Shown here: positions 23,035 to 33,611 of the stretch, in pieces
Numbering within the stretch: position 1 is the first letter of the stretch
How the letters are laid out: every line of letters begins with the position of its first letter
Notes under the pieces: model-generated
What the model was told of the DNA's origin: nothing
The model's database searches: none
Seen by the model: the letters and a program-made list of their open reading frames with translations, nothing else
Source of the DNA: Anisodus tanguticus
Taxonomy: Eukaryota > Streptophyta > Magnoliopsida > Solanales > Solanaceae
Direction of reading: 5' to 3'
DNA: 64,000 nt
Assembly: GCA_034509755.1 (NCBI GenBank)
Contig: CM067559.1
Span: 43,191,032 to 43,255,031 of the forward strand
Translations under genes and position numbers: made by a program

Positions 23035-23315
23035 AAATTTGACTCGAAATATCTTTGACCAAAATAAAACTTTCAGTAATACAAGTTTTGTTTTCACAGA
23101 TATAAGCTTTTGGTAATTTAAAAGTAATCTGCAATTTTTGTCCATTTGCAGACCTCACACTATGAGTAATTTTTTGAAAATATTTAGAAGGAATAAGCCC
23201 TTCTTGTATACAATTTACATGTGCTCCACTATCGACTAGAGCAATAAAATCTTTTTGAAATTATAATCAATTAAAAGACTGATTTTAATATGAAATTTTT
23301 GAGAAGTTATTAACT
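23035..23315 (-). pseudogene. Pararetroviral aspartic protease (relic)
   Basis: Minus-strand sequence at about 23205-23260 encodes the retropepsin active site ALVDSGAHVNCI. It continues through a RSANGQKLQITFKLPKAY-type region, then a frameshift near 23045 breaks the join to RT. There is no start codon because it is internal to a polyprotein. Confidence 0.7.
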
Positions 23316-23779
23316 CTAATGTTTGTAAAAAAAGTTTTCATCTTTATCGCTAGGACCTGCAAAATTATTACCTGCAAATATTAAATCATCTAATGCTGAA
23401 ATATCATCTATATTATTAGGGTCTGTGATTTCTTTCCCTTTACCTTCAATACTGGAAATTCTCTTATCCAGTAATCTATTACATCGCTTTAGTTCGGAAA
23501 TTTCTCCTCTGAGATTATCAATCTCTCTTTCCAAACCCTTTGCGTACTCTTATTACCTTTATTTTGCTCAATCAATTTTTTGAGCTCTGACATGGTGTAT
23601 GCTTCTGTCTTTGCTATAACTTTTTCTCCTTGTGAGGGTTGCAGAACATCTTGAATCTGGTCTACAATTTTCAACTTTGTTTCTGAATCTTTTGTTATCT
23701 TCAATAATTCCATCATGTTATTATCATTCAGAACATTCACATTTAGATCCTTAAATTGAAAGAATATGTTATAAAACAA
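23316..23779 (-). pseudogene. Pararetroviral coiled-coil segment between capsid and protease (relic)
   Basis: Two overlapping minus-strand frames (23489-23779 and 23316-23534) out of register by one frameshift. The first has an amphipathic Lys/Glu-rich segment. The second has a heptad-like MEREIDNLRGEISELK helix. The position, before protease, matches the segment that normally follows the capsid knuckle. Its start at about 23779 is where the other inversion breakpoint should lie. Confidence 0.6.
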
Positions 23780-24773
23780 TCGAAAATAACAAAGAGAATA
23801 TATAGCAGCTTACTTAAATGAATTGAATTTTGGAATGACAAGTCCCTATGGCACACTGAGATGACTTTACACTAAGTCAAAAAGTTTCATGCAGTAATTA
23901 TAGTATTCAATCATATGAAATTTGTTTTTGTGACTTTAATTATTTATGGAGATGTCTAATCGAGAGAAACAAAATTTCATCCTCTAAATCACCCCGAAAA
24001 GAAATATTCGATGGAATAACATATAATAAAACTATTTTTGAATGAAAAAAATTTAATCAACTAATTTCTAGAAAATATTTATGATAAGTTTGAGGTTTCT
24101 ATAGATAGATAGATAGATAGAGAGCAAGCATTAAATATTTCTGATGAGATTCATAGAGCAATTCTTAGATAGCAAGCATTAGCTCCCGGTGCGACTTCAT
24201 GAATAGTAATCAAAGAGAAGATCGAAGAGAATGAAACGCACGTCGTGGTTATTATAGCAGTTTTTCTTGAAAATGTCTGAAACAATCTGCTACAAAACTA
24301 CCGAACATGGGTATATATATATATATATATATACACAATGAATTCTGCCAGCTACTTATACCTATTTTAAACTGTCAAAGTAATTGGGACACTATTGATT
24401 ATCAGATAGTGATCCAATGTCAGACTTTGATCGGACCGATGTTATAACCCAACTCCAAATGGCTTTTACTTTGAGCCCATAAGACAGTTTACATGTGAAA
24501 AGGGCTTTTGGCCCACTTTGCTACCAAAGCAAACGGAATGTTTACGCAAATAGCCAGCCAAATTCAATATTTACTTTTACCATCTAATCTATAAATTTTA
24601 CATATCATATATTCGTCGGTTATTTTTAATTTAAGCAGTTGAGTAAGCGACAATTTAGATTAATTCTTCCAGGAAACAAACACAATTAGGGAAAAAAAGA
24701 AAGAGCTTGATAATTAACCACTTTTTGGAATGGGAATTAAGTCTTAGCCACGGTCTCAAAGGAGTGATCGAAG
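23780..24773. other. Intergenic DNA with microsatellites
   Basis: No gene recognised. Contains (ATAG)n at 24101-24122 and (TA)n at 24312-24332. Confidence 0.5.
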
Positions 24774-24914
24774 ACATAATTAAGTAATTAAATATATGTT
24801 ATCGCTAAAGATTTAAACATCTAGATAAGAAAATTATTACAGACTTTAATATGGTATCGAAGCATGCGAACGTCCTAGGTTCGAGTCTCACTTTCATCCA
24901 TCATCCTCGACCCA
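24774..24914 (+). repeat. Dispersed repeat with box-B-like sequence, copy 1
   Basis: Copy of a family whose pattern is TTAAGTAATTAAA - CTCT..TAAC - TTAAA(T)GAGAT - ACACTTCAATATGGTATC - GAACGTCCTAGGTTCGAGTCTCA. Here the last block is almost intact at 24851-24891. It abuts the left LTR of copia C. Confidence 0.6.
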
Positions 24915-25117
24915 TGATGGGAATAATTTCCCTTAGGGATTCCTTTCATTATTCACAATATATATAGCTATACAAGGTTGATTCCTAATATGGTACGAAT
25001 CCTAACTTACCTTACAAAGGTTGATTCCTAATACAGTTAGAATCCTAAGTTACCTTAATTATACATCTACCATTATTACAAAATATAGGGAGAATATTCT
25101 GAGAATATTCGCTAATA

Positions 25118-26542
25118 CTCCCCCTCAGACGGAGCGGGAGAAGGCCGAATGCTAAGGCTGGATCGGAAGTCGGTGAAGAGCTGTCGCGGTAGTCCCTTTG
25201 TGAAAATGTCTGCATACTGATAAGAGGAAGGCACGTGTAAAATTTTGACCGACCACGGCAACCTTCTCTCGCACAAAGTGGATATCCATCTCAATATGCT
25301 TAGTCCGCCGATGTTGGACCGGATTATGAGACATATAGATAGCAGATATGTTGTCACAATAGACTATAGACGCCTTGCGCAATGGACACCGGAGCTCCAA
25401 AAGAAGATTTCGGAGCCAACGGATCTCGGCGACAACATTAGCAACTCCGCGATATTCGCTTTCAAAGCACTCGAACGGGATAGCGTGGCCTCGCCGCTTG
25501 GCGGACCATGAGATAAGATTATCCCCTAGAAATACACGGTACCACGAGGTGGAGCGACGTGTGTCGGGGCATCCCGCCCAATCTGCATCCGTGTAGGCTA
25601 GCAACTTGGTTGGGGCGAGAGGTGTAAAGATGTAAACCAAAGTCTAGTGTGCCCTTAACATATCCGATAATACGTTTGAGGGCGGCAAAATGGGACTCTC
25701 GGGGGTCGTGCATGAACAGACACACCGCTGAACGGCATATGCAATATCGGGCCTAGTGAATGTAAGATCGAAGAGCACACCGCTAGACTCCGATATAGAG
25801 TGGGATCGAAAGCGGCGCACCGTCATTAGCACTAAGCTTGGATTTTGAGTCCACCGGAGTTGGCATAATTTTACAATTTGCCATCTTGGACTGTACACTA
25901 TCTCTTCGCATACTTACGCCGACACGGGAACATAGTAGCCGCCGATCTTGTCACCGATATACCCAAAAAATAACTTAGCTTGCCCAAGTCGGTCATAGCA
26001 AATTCGGTTTTGAGTAGAGCAATGATTTCATTCTTCAACCCGTCGATGAGGCGGTAAGAACAATGTCATCGACATATAATAGCAAATATGCGTCTTGCTA
26101 CCTCGGTGAAGCGTGAAGAGAGATGTATCACACCGCTACATACAAAACCAATGCGAGAAGATACCGGCGAACCGATCACACCAAGCGCGGGGTGCCTGTT
26201 TCAATCCATACAATAATTTCTGAGACGACACACAAACTGCGGAGTGCCGGATGAACAAAGCCGGAGGGTGATGCATGTACACGATCTCTTTCAAATCCCC
26301 ATGAAGAAACGCATTCTTGACATCAAGTGATGAATCGGCCAATGCATGCCCATAGCAATACCGAGAATTGTCCGAATAGTGGCCGGTTTAACAACCGGAT
26401 GAATGTCTCACCACAATCAATACCCCCCGCGATTAGTGCCATTGGCAACTAGTCTTGCCTTATACCTCTCTAAGTCACCACTTGTCTTTGAACTTGTGAC
26501 GAAATAGCCACATACACCGAATAACATTCACACCAAATTTGG
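25118..26542 (-). pseudogene. Reverse transcriptase-RNase H of copia C
   Basis: RT is fragmentary: 26136-26342 carries SLDVKNAFLHGDLKEIVYMH (first catalytic Asp) and LYGLKQAPRAW. Later parts occur in short frames (25644-25898 FTRPDIAYAVQR). RNase H is best preserved at 25152-25640: YTDADWAGCPDTRRSTSWY, ESEYRGVANVVAEIRWLR, DNISAIYMSHNPVQHRRTKH. The C-terminal DIFTKGLPRQLFTDF is in the next frame. Short indels, many in GC-rich tracts, account for the breaks. Confidence 0.8.
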
Positions 26543-27998
26543 TCTAGGTACCAAATCCCAAGTGTTCTTGCTTGGTTAAAATGTTAAATTCCTCGCACAT
26601 GGCCGCATTCCAATTTGGGTCCAGTTTTGCTAGTTTTGGATTTTTTGGAATGGGTGATAAGGTTTGTGTGGAGAGATTGAATTGAACCTTGGGTTTGAAG
26701 ATTCCGTGTTGTGCACGAGTCTCCATGCGATGTGAGGGCGGTGGTGGAGGGTCGGGGCCGTGAGGTTCTTTGGTCCACCGGTTCTGGACCGGTGGGCGAT
26801 AGTGTCGCCGGTGGCGCGGGTGACTCGACCGGGGGCCGTAGGGGTAGCGAGGAGTGGTGGGGTGGTGCGGACGGTGGGACCGTCGGAACGGTGGGTCGTC
26901 TTGTTGGTATAGATTTTGGATGACCGGGGACGAGACTTGGTTCATCGAGAAAGATGTAATCGGTGGTCCGAAATTTCTAGAGATTTGAAAAAGGAAAGGT
27001 TGTCTCGTCAAAGGTGACGTGACGGGAGACGATGATTTTGCGAGTAGCAATGTCATAGCACAAGTAGCCCCGATGATTAGGAGATAGACCAAGGAAGACA
27101 CATGGAAGAGTGCGAGGGGCAAGTTTGTGGGGTGCAGTGGAGGCTATGTTGGGGTAGCATAAGCATCCAAAAATACGTAGGTGATCATATGATGGCTGCC
27201 TACGGTATAAGATTTCTGTAGGAGTTTTGTTTTGGAGTGTGCTAGTTGGTAAAATATTTAGAAGGGATTCTACCATTTTGACAGCATAGACCCAAAAAGG
27301 CGGTGGTAGGCAGGCATGAAACAGAAGTGTGCGGACCATGTTATTGATGGTACATATAATTCTTTCAGCCTTTCCGTTTTGGGAAGAAGTATAGGGACAA
27401 GAAACACGGAAAAACATGCCTTGTTTAGAACAGAAATTGTGAAATGCCGAGTTATTAAATTCACGTCCATTATCACATTGGATTGATTTAATAGGTTTTT
27501 CAAATTGTGTCTTAATGAATTTTTGAAACTCGAGGAATTTTGCAAAAACTTCTTGATTTGAATTTCGATGGGTAAATTCGGACAAAATGTGAAAAATCAT
27601 CCAAGAATACTAGATAGAATTTATGACCCAAAGAGCTAGCAATCGGAGATGTCCACAAATCAAGCATGAACAATATCAAATGGAGAAAAAGTAACACCGT
27701 TTGATGACATAAAGGGAAGACGAGTATGTTTGCCTAGTGGACAAGAAAAACAAGTGTTGGGCAATTTTTCCATTATTACATTGAATACGCTTAGAAGTCC
27801 TAAGAAAAGTAAAAAGCGGGTCTCGGGGTGTCCGAGTCTGTTGTGCCAAGTTGAGGGAGAGATCGCCGCAAGGGATAGAGGTGCTTGCGGTCCGTCGGCG
27901 GAAGATTGAGTGAATGGGTAGAGATCTCCCACACTATTGCGGCGTGTAAGAATTTTCCCCGTATTGAGTTCCTTCACGAGAAAAGCCAAAAGGGTCAA
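26543..27998 (-). pseudogene. Pre-integrase and integrase of copia C
   Basis: 27660-27998 contains the pre-integrase block (WHNRLGHPETRF, then CFSCPLGKHTRLPF), the zinc-binding region. 26977-27600 contains the integrase core with IQCDNGREFNN (Asp) and TSSQNGKAERIICTINNMVR (Glu), then LRIFGCLCYPN and the C-terminal GYLCYDIATRK region. A proline-rich linker (26544-27122) leads toward RT. The core triad is present but lies in different frames. Confidence 0.8.
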
Positions 27999-28132
27999 AT
28001 TCGACGGACACGTAATTATTGCTAGTGAATTTTCTAACAGAGATTAAGTTTTTAATGATGTTAGGTGTGTATAGGACGTGGTTTAGGGATAAAGGTGGGT
28101 GTGGATGTTTGGTGTGTGTGTTACCGTAACCT

Positions 28133-29419
28133 TCAATTGGAATGCGATGACCATTGCCGACAAGTAATAAATTGAGGACACTTTAGCCGACGTAGTTGAG
28201 ATATGTTACCCGACGACCGGGTGAGGTGAGATGTGGCTCCGGTGTCCATGTACCAATTTTCGGCGGGCTGTTGAAGGTTCACGGTGGTGTATGCCCGGCC
28301 CAAATCGGGGGGGGCCAGCCGCCGGGCCTTCGTTGGAGCCGCCGCTTTGCGGGATTGCGGTGGGTTCTTGTAGCCGCCGCCGCTGGACCGCCATCGGTGG
28401 GCTGTTCTTTCGCCGTGGTGGGCTCGCTCGGTGGCCGGGGCATGGCCCAAGAGGCCGATCGACCAAGGCTGCTGGAACCGGGCCCCTACGGTTGGGTACG
28501 GGCATGCGGGCGAGGCCCGATTCTCGCTGGTTGGGCCACCGCTGCGCGCAGTGTCCGCCGCCGCTTGTCCGGTGGTTGGCCGCCGTCCCGTCCACCGGGT
28601 GCGTTGGCCCTTTCCGCGGCCCTTGCCTTTGTTGTTGCGACCTCTCGCCGCCACGACCTCCGCCACTCTGCTTCGCCGCCGGAATCGCGGTTGCCGCCGG
28701 TCGCAGTGTTGCTATCCCGTCAACGGCTAACGCCTTTTGATTATGTTCCTCTTGTTTAGCACGTCTAGTTTCTTCCAACAATAGTTGTGAACGAGCCTTG
28801 TTGAAACTTGGGAGAGGGTCGGCTTGTTGAATCATTGTTGCGAGTGTGTCATATTCACCTTTTGGTAAACCCGCAACAAGTTGAAGCACCATCTAGGTTT
28901 CTGAAACAGAAGTCCCGACGTTGGATAGTTGATCGGTTATGAGTTTCAGTTGCTTGCAATATTCGGACATGTTGTTAAAATTCTCGAGGCGGGTATTATT
29001 GAATTGCTCTTCCAAATATACGGCCCGAGTATTTTTATTGTCCTGAAAGATTTCTTCTAGCCGGACCCAAAGTTCACGTGCCGTAGCTTTTGTTTTCATG
29101 ATAGTGCACAACGGGTCTTTGGAGATGGTGCCGTAGATCCATTGTTTGACGATGGCGTCAAGACGACGCCGATTGAGTCCGTAACATCGGTGGGACGAGG
29201 AGCAGATTCGTCAATATGATCGAGCACGTTGTATGCACATGCATGAATGTAGAATAGTTCCATCCACATGGAATATTGACAGTCTTCTTGGTCAAGAATT
29301 ATAGGGATAAAATTCTTGATGTTGTTAACAGCGAATGCCGGATGAAAAGAAGATACTGAACGTTGAGAGGGGTTGTCAATTGTGCCAGTGGATGAACCGG
29401 AATTGGGGGGGGAAGACAT
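28133..29419 (-). pseudogene. gag-protease of copia C
   Basis: Starts at 29419 (MSSPPNSGSSTGTIDNPSQR). It continues in frames 28893-29111 (LEEQFNNTRLENFNNMSEYC) and 28206-28892 (LVAGLPKGEYDTLATMIQQ). The CCHC region is replaced by a very GC-rich, frameshifted Gly/Arg/Pro stretch. The protease signature ENWYMDTGATSHLTRSSGN is in 28133-28666. Gag shows the same layout as copia B. Confidence 0.8.
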
Positions 29420-29782
29420 GGTTGCCGCCTGCCGAGGGAAGGGAATTTTCTGGTTTGGCCGAGAAAGAGAGGAAGAAAGCAGAATTTTTTTTTTCCTGCG
29501 AAATCAGAAAAAAAATTGCTAATTTCGGCCAAGAATAAGGAAGAGGAGAGATTTAGGTTTTAGGCTCTTGGTACCATGAAAGATGGAATAATTTCCCTTA
29601 GGGATTCCTTTCATTATTCACAATATATATAGCTATACAAGGTTGATTCCTAATATGGTACGAATCCTAACTTACCTTACAAAGGTTGATTCCTAATACA
29701 GTTAGAATCCTAAGTTACCTTAATTATACATCTACCATTATTACAAAATATACGGAGAATATTCTGAGAATATTCGCTAATA

Positions 29783-29945
29783 AAAAATATGATGTTTTAA
29801 CAATTTAAACTCTTAAATGAGATGATTACACGCTTCAATGTGGTATTAGAGCAGATGAACGTCATACGTTTGAGTCTTATAGTCTCCCAATATTATCTCG
29901 ACGCTCAAAGCCCATAATTTAAAATTTATGGGTTTCAGCGACCCC
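29783..29945 (+). repeat. Dispersed repeat, copy 2
   Basis: Right flank of copia C: TTAAATGAGATGATTACACG, then TTCAATGTGGTATTAGAGC, GAACGTCATACGTTTGAGTC and a CCCATAA end block. It aligns with copy 1 across the whole pattern. Confidence 0.6.
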
Positions 29946-30133
29946 TCGTTTGTTGCCGAACTCCTAACCCACTTATCATATTGGGTTGCAACTTATTATA
30001 TGTACATATTTTATGAATTTCTCAACACCATATACAGAACCCAGACTTAAGCTACTAAGTTGTCGAACTGTTCAATAAACTGTGTGTTCGCCCTGTTTGG
30101 CCATACAAAAGGATCAAGCTTGAGGTTCGAGGA

Positions 30134-30235
30134 CGTCTAGAAGATATAATTAAATAATTAAAAATATGTTAATCTCTCTAACATCGTAAATTTTTAGACG
30201 AGATCGCTATAAGCTTCAAATTAGATAGGTCTAAG
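30134..30235 (+). repeat. Dispersed repeat, copy 3 (partial)
   Basis: Carries the left half (ATAATTAAATAATTAAA, CTCTCTAACATC, GACGAGATCGCTATAAGCTT). The box-B-like half is missing; sequence passes directly into the first copy of the duplicated FAR promoter. Confidence 0.5.
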
Positions 30236-31155
30236 GAAAAAAAAGATATGGTCATTTACATAACTGATATATAGCTTTGATTGTAAAAGGCAAGTACACC
30301 ACCAACAACAGATTTTATTATTGTCTTTATACTCCCTAGCCAGCTCTATAAATGGAGAAGATCATTTTAGTTAATATCCCACAACTTCTCTTTTTTGTCA
30401 ATTTATGCCAAAATGTCAATTTTTCTCTTTGAAAATCTTTTTTTTCCTTAATAAAAGGGAACAAACTACGTTATTTTCTGAAAGTTATTTTTGAGCTGGC
30501 TTTGGACATGAAATTTCAGTTATGAAGGTCACATGTGAGAGACGTGTTAAAGACACTATTAAGTAATCAAAATTGTACTCTCTCTAAAAGCTTGAACATT
30601 TCAATGATTATAGTGATTACATACATCAATACGGTGTTGGAGAAGGTGAATGTCCTATATATGATCGAATCTCACTGTTACCTATTACTTTGACCCATAA
30701 TAAAAAATTCAAAACCCCACATAAGAGAACGTGCTAAAGATATTACCAAGTAATTAAAAGAATACTCGTCTTAATAGTCTAGACTTTTACACGAGCTTGT
30801 CACACGATTCAACAACCCCGGTTCCCCATAAAAACAAAAACAAACAAACAAAGAGAACATAAAGCTTTTATTATGAAGGTAATTAAGAATTTAAACTAAA
30901 CAGATCTTAGGGAAAAAGATGTGGTCAACAATATTAATGATATTCATCATGTGGTACACCAAACAGCAGATTTTAGCTCTATAAATAGAGAAGATCATTT
31001 TAGTTTCTACATATCACACAACTTCTCTTTCTCTTTTTTTCCTTCCAATTGCCAATTATTCTTCTCTTAAAATACTTTTCCCCTTAATAAAAGGGAACCA
31101 ACAACTAAATTATCTTTCTCCTGGCATTGATCAATATAAAATTTCATCCTTCGAG
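30226..31155 (+). promoter_or_regulatory. Duplicated promoter/5' UTR of the FAR gene
   Basis: Two diverged direct copies, about 30226-30526 and 30900-31155. Each has an AAAAAGAT.TGGTCA start, CAGATTTTA, a TATA box (CTCTATAAATGGAG near 30340; CTCTATAAATAGAG at 30977-30990), GAAGATCATTTTAGTT, CACAACTTCTCTTT and CTTAATAAAAGGGAAC. The second copy leads directly into the FAR first exon, with a predicted start near 31010 and a 5' UTR of about 250 nt. The first copy is separated from it by dispersed repeats 4 and 5. Confidence 0.6.
30528..30830 (+). repeat. Dispersed repeat, copies 4 and 5 in tandem
   Basis: 30528-30720 has the full pattern (CTATTAAGTAATC, CTCTCTCTAAAAG, ACATCAATACGGTGTTGGAG, GAATGTCCTATATATGATCG). 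30721-30830 is a second, shorter copy (ACCAAGTAATTAAAAG, CTAGACTTTTACACGAG). Confidence 0.5.
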
Positions 31156-32330
31156 AGTGAAAAAAGAACAAGGAAAATAACATGTTTGTCTTCATTTTTT
31201 TCTTCTCCTCATGATCAACATTTTTCACTTAAAGCAATTACTAATGTTGCAGCCATAACTATGGAGAATGAAATAGAAATTATAGCTCAAAAAGCCAATA
31301 ATGGTATAGGAATTATTGAGTTTTTTGACGAGAAGAATATTCTTGTTACTGGTGCTACAGGGTTTCTTGCAAAAGGTACATGTAGTTTCATTAATTTAAC
31401 TAGCTTTTTGACTCAGTGATGGCATAACCGGATTCAAAAATAAGGTTCTATATATATACTGTAATTTTACGACGAAACGGATTCGGATGAATCCCCCTGC
31501 GTGCCCTAGCTCAGCCCCTGTTTTTGAGTATGAATTCAAGTCATATACATTCACATTGTAGAGATATTTTGTTACACAACCTGTGCATTTAATTAACCTA
31601 TTATATCAAGCTATTACAATTCTTATAATAATTCAGGTGATGTTAATCAAGAGATTCATACGTAATTAATTTCTTGTAAGTGACCGCATTGTAAATTCGA
31701 TATTTATATGTAAAAATTATGACCCACTTTGATTTTTTTTTAATAATTCTTATCCTTAGAATTCGTGGTTGTCACATTTCCAATAACATAATTTCTTTTT
31801 GCAGCATTGATTGAAAAAATATTGAGAACAACACCAAAGGTAAATAATGTTGAGTTCCCAGATTAAGAGATGTTAGTTATACAGTTAAAAAGTAGTTAAG
31901 TTTGTTAGGCTGTTAGTTACAGTTTGTTAGAGTGGTTAGAGGTTGTTATAGAGTTTGTTAGTTTGTTAGAATGGTTGGTGTGAATCTTTGTACTTGTATA
32001 AATAAGCACATTGTGCACTGTTTCTGATATGATGAAAATATAGAAAAGCTTCCACAATTCTTTCCTCTTCTTTTTCTCTTCTCCTCTTTCTCCTCCTCGA
32101 TAATAACTATTTGTCTTCTTTCTTCCTTCTGGTTTGCACATGCAATCCAGTGAGCACTCAGATCGTATGAATTAACATGGTATCAAAGCTCAGGGCAGAT
32201 GGATCGAGGAAATTTCCAGCAGAATAGAGACGGGAAATCGAGGGATCCATAGAGGTGCAATCTGAGCTATTTCCTTTTATACGAGCATATTAATCTACTT
32301 TTCTACAGTATTATAGCAATATATTCGTGA

Positions 32331-33611
32331 ATGGAGAATACAGTACTAATTGCATCAATAATTGCGGATGAAAGTTCAAATTCGAATCTAAACATAGTCG
32401 ATCACAATCACCCGCTGTTTCTGAGTGCTTCAGACACACCTGGTGCTGTGCAAGTTGAAATACAGTTGATAGGGATGGAAAACTATACTCTATGGAGTAG
32501 AGCTATGCGATTATATCTGTTGATGAAAAATAATATAGGTTTTATTGATGGAACAGTTAAACGAGATACATATGGGATTAGTCCAGTGAAACAATGGGAT
32601 CGATGCAATGCGATGGTAATTTCATGGATCATGGGGAATGTAAGCAAGAATTTGCTTAGTGGCATATTATACAGATCTACTGCATCTGCAGTGTGGAAGG
32701 ATTTGAAAGAGAGATTTGATAAAATTAACCTATCTAGGGTGTATCAACTTAAAAAGGAACTGACAATGTTGCACTAGGGAGTAGCACAAGTATCTAGTTA
32801 TTACTAAAAATGAAGGATTTATGGGATGAGATTGATTCAATTATTCCTCCACCAACATGTGACTGTGTCAGTCCTATGGAGTATATAGAACATCTAGCAA
32901 ATCAGAGATTGCTAGAGTTCCTGATGGGACTGAATGATGGATATAGTCAGGCTAGAAGTCACATTCTTCTAATGTCACATACTCATAGTGTGAATCAATC
33001 ATATGCAATGATTGCACAGGATGAAAGTCAGAAACTGATTACTGAAAAATACACAGGAGCAGAATCTGCTGAGCCCGTAGCTTTGTTTGGTAGGTCTGCT
33101 ATCCCTCAGAACAAGCAGAAGAAACTATTTTTTCAATACACATTTTGTGATCACTGTCAAATGAAGGGGCACACTACAGAAACATGATATAAACTGATGT
33201 TTTGTGATTATTGCAAGAATAAAGGACATATAAGAGACAACTGCTATTGACTCATAGGTTATCCTTCTGATTTCAAAGGAAAGAAGAAAGCCAATATGGT
33301 TGTAATAGGTTATCAATCTGGAGAAGGTGATGGTCCACAAGTGCATCAGGTTGGCCAGTTAAATAAGAGACATATGAGAGGATTGAGGCAAATATCTCAA
33401 GAGTAACATGATCATCTCAATCTTATGCTAAGATCATGTTCTTCAGACAAGTATGAAAGGGTGTTTGCAGTACTAAACCAACAACAACATGACACTGGTG
33501 TATCTCACACCAATGTTGCATCTTGCAGAAATGCATTTCACACCAATGCATCAATACCAAAAGCACACACGACAGGTAATCCTGGATTTAGTAAGAAGAC
33601 TAGCTGCAGTT
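32331..33611 (+). pseudogene. gag of copia D
   Basis: Starts at ATG 32331. The frame to 32777 has the copia gag signature HPLFLSASDTPGA and NYTLWSRAMRLYLLMKNNIG. After a stop at 32775 it resumes at 32810-33187 (LLEFLMGLNDGYSQARSHIL) and reaches two zinc knuckles (CDHCQMKGHTTETC; CDYCKNKGHIRDNC, about 33150-33250) interrupted by stops. The protease begins near 33610 (WIVDSG). Confidence 0.8.

Larger units (their letters stand above)
16663..23779. mobile_element. Endogenous pararetrovirus (Caulimoviridae) relic with internal inversion
   Basis: About 7.1 kb derived from a plant pararetrovirus of the petuvirus/florendovirus/solendovirus type. The plus-strand part (16663 to about 19233) carries the end of the movement protein and the capsid region. 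The minus-strand part (about 23779 down to 19287) carries a coiled-coil region, protease, RT, RNase H, a C-terminal region, the intergenic promoter/leader and the tRNA primer site. No LTRs are present, as expected for Caulimoviridae. Every coding part has stops or frameshifts, so this is a fossil with no capacity to make virus. It is either one copy with an inverted segment or two copies joined head to head. Confidence 0.85.
24915..29782 (-). mobile_element. Ty1/copia LTR retrotransposon C
   Basis: A 4.87-kb element with short LTRs, 24915-25117 and 29577-29782, nearly identical apart from a few terminal bases and one G/C difference near the right end. Minus-strand order is LTR, primer site (TGGTACCAAGAGCC, 29563-29576), gag, protease, integrase, RT, RNase H, polypurine tract (about 25118-25130, GAGGGGGAG on the minus strand), LTR. 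The similar LTRs indicate a recent insertion, but the coding region has many frameshifts. No target duplication was found: the flanks are two different copies of the dispersed repeat. Confidence 0.92.

Noticed and set aside
24851..24891. Possible tRNA gene because of a box-B-like GGTTCGAGTC
   Set aside because: No cloverleaf arms or CCA-adjacent acceptor stem can be folded; the motif belongs to a dispersed repeat.
28196..28759. Long plus-strand GC-rich frames (up to 187 codons)
   Set aside because: Antisense of the GC-rich gag/protease part of copia C; high GC lengthens frames by chance and no family motif is present.
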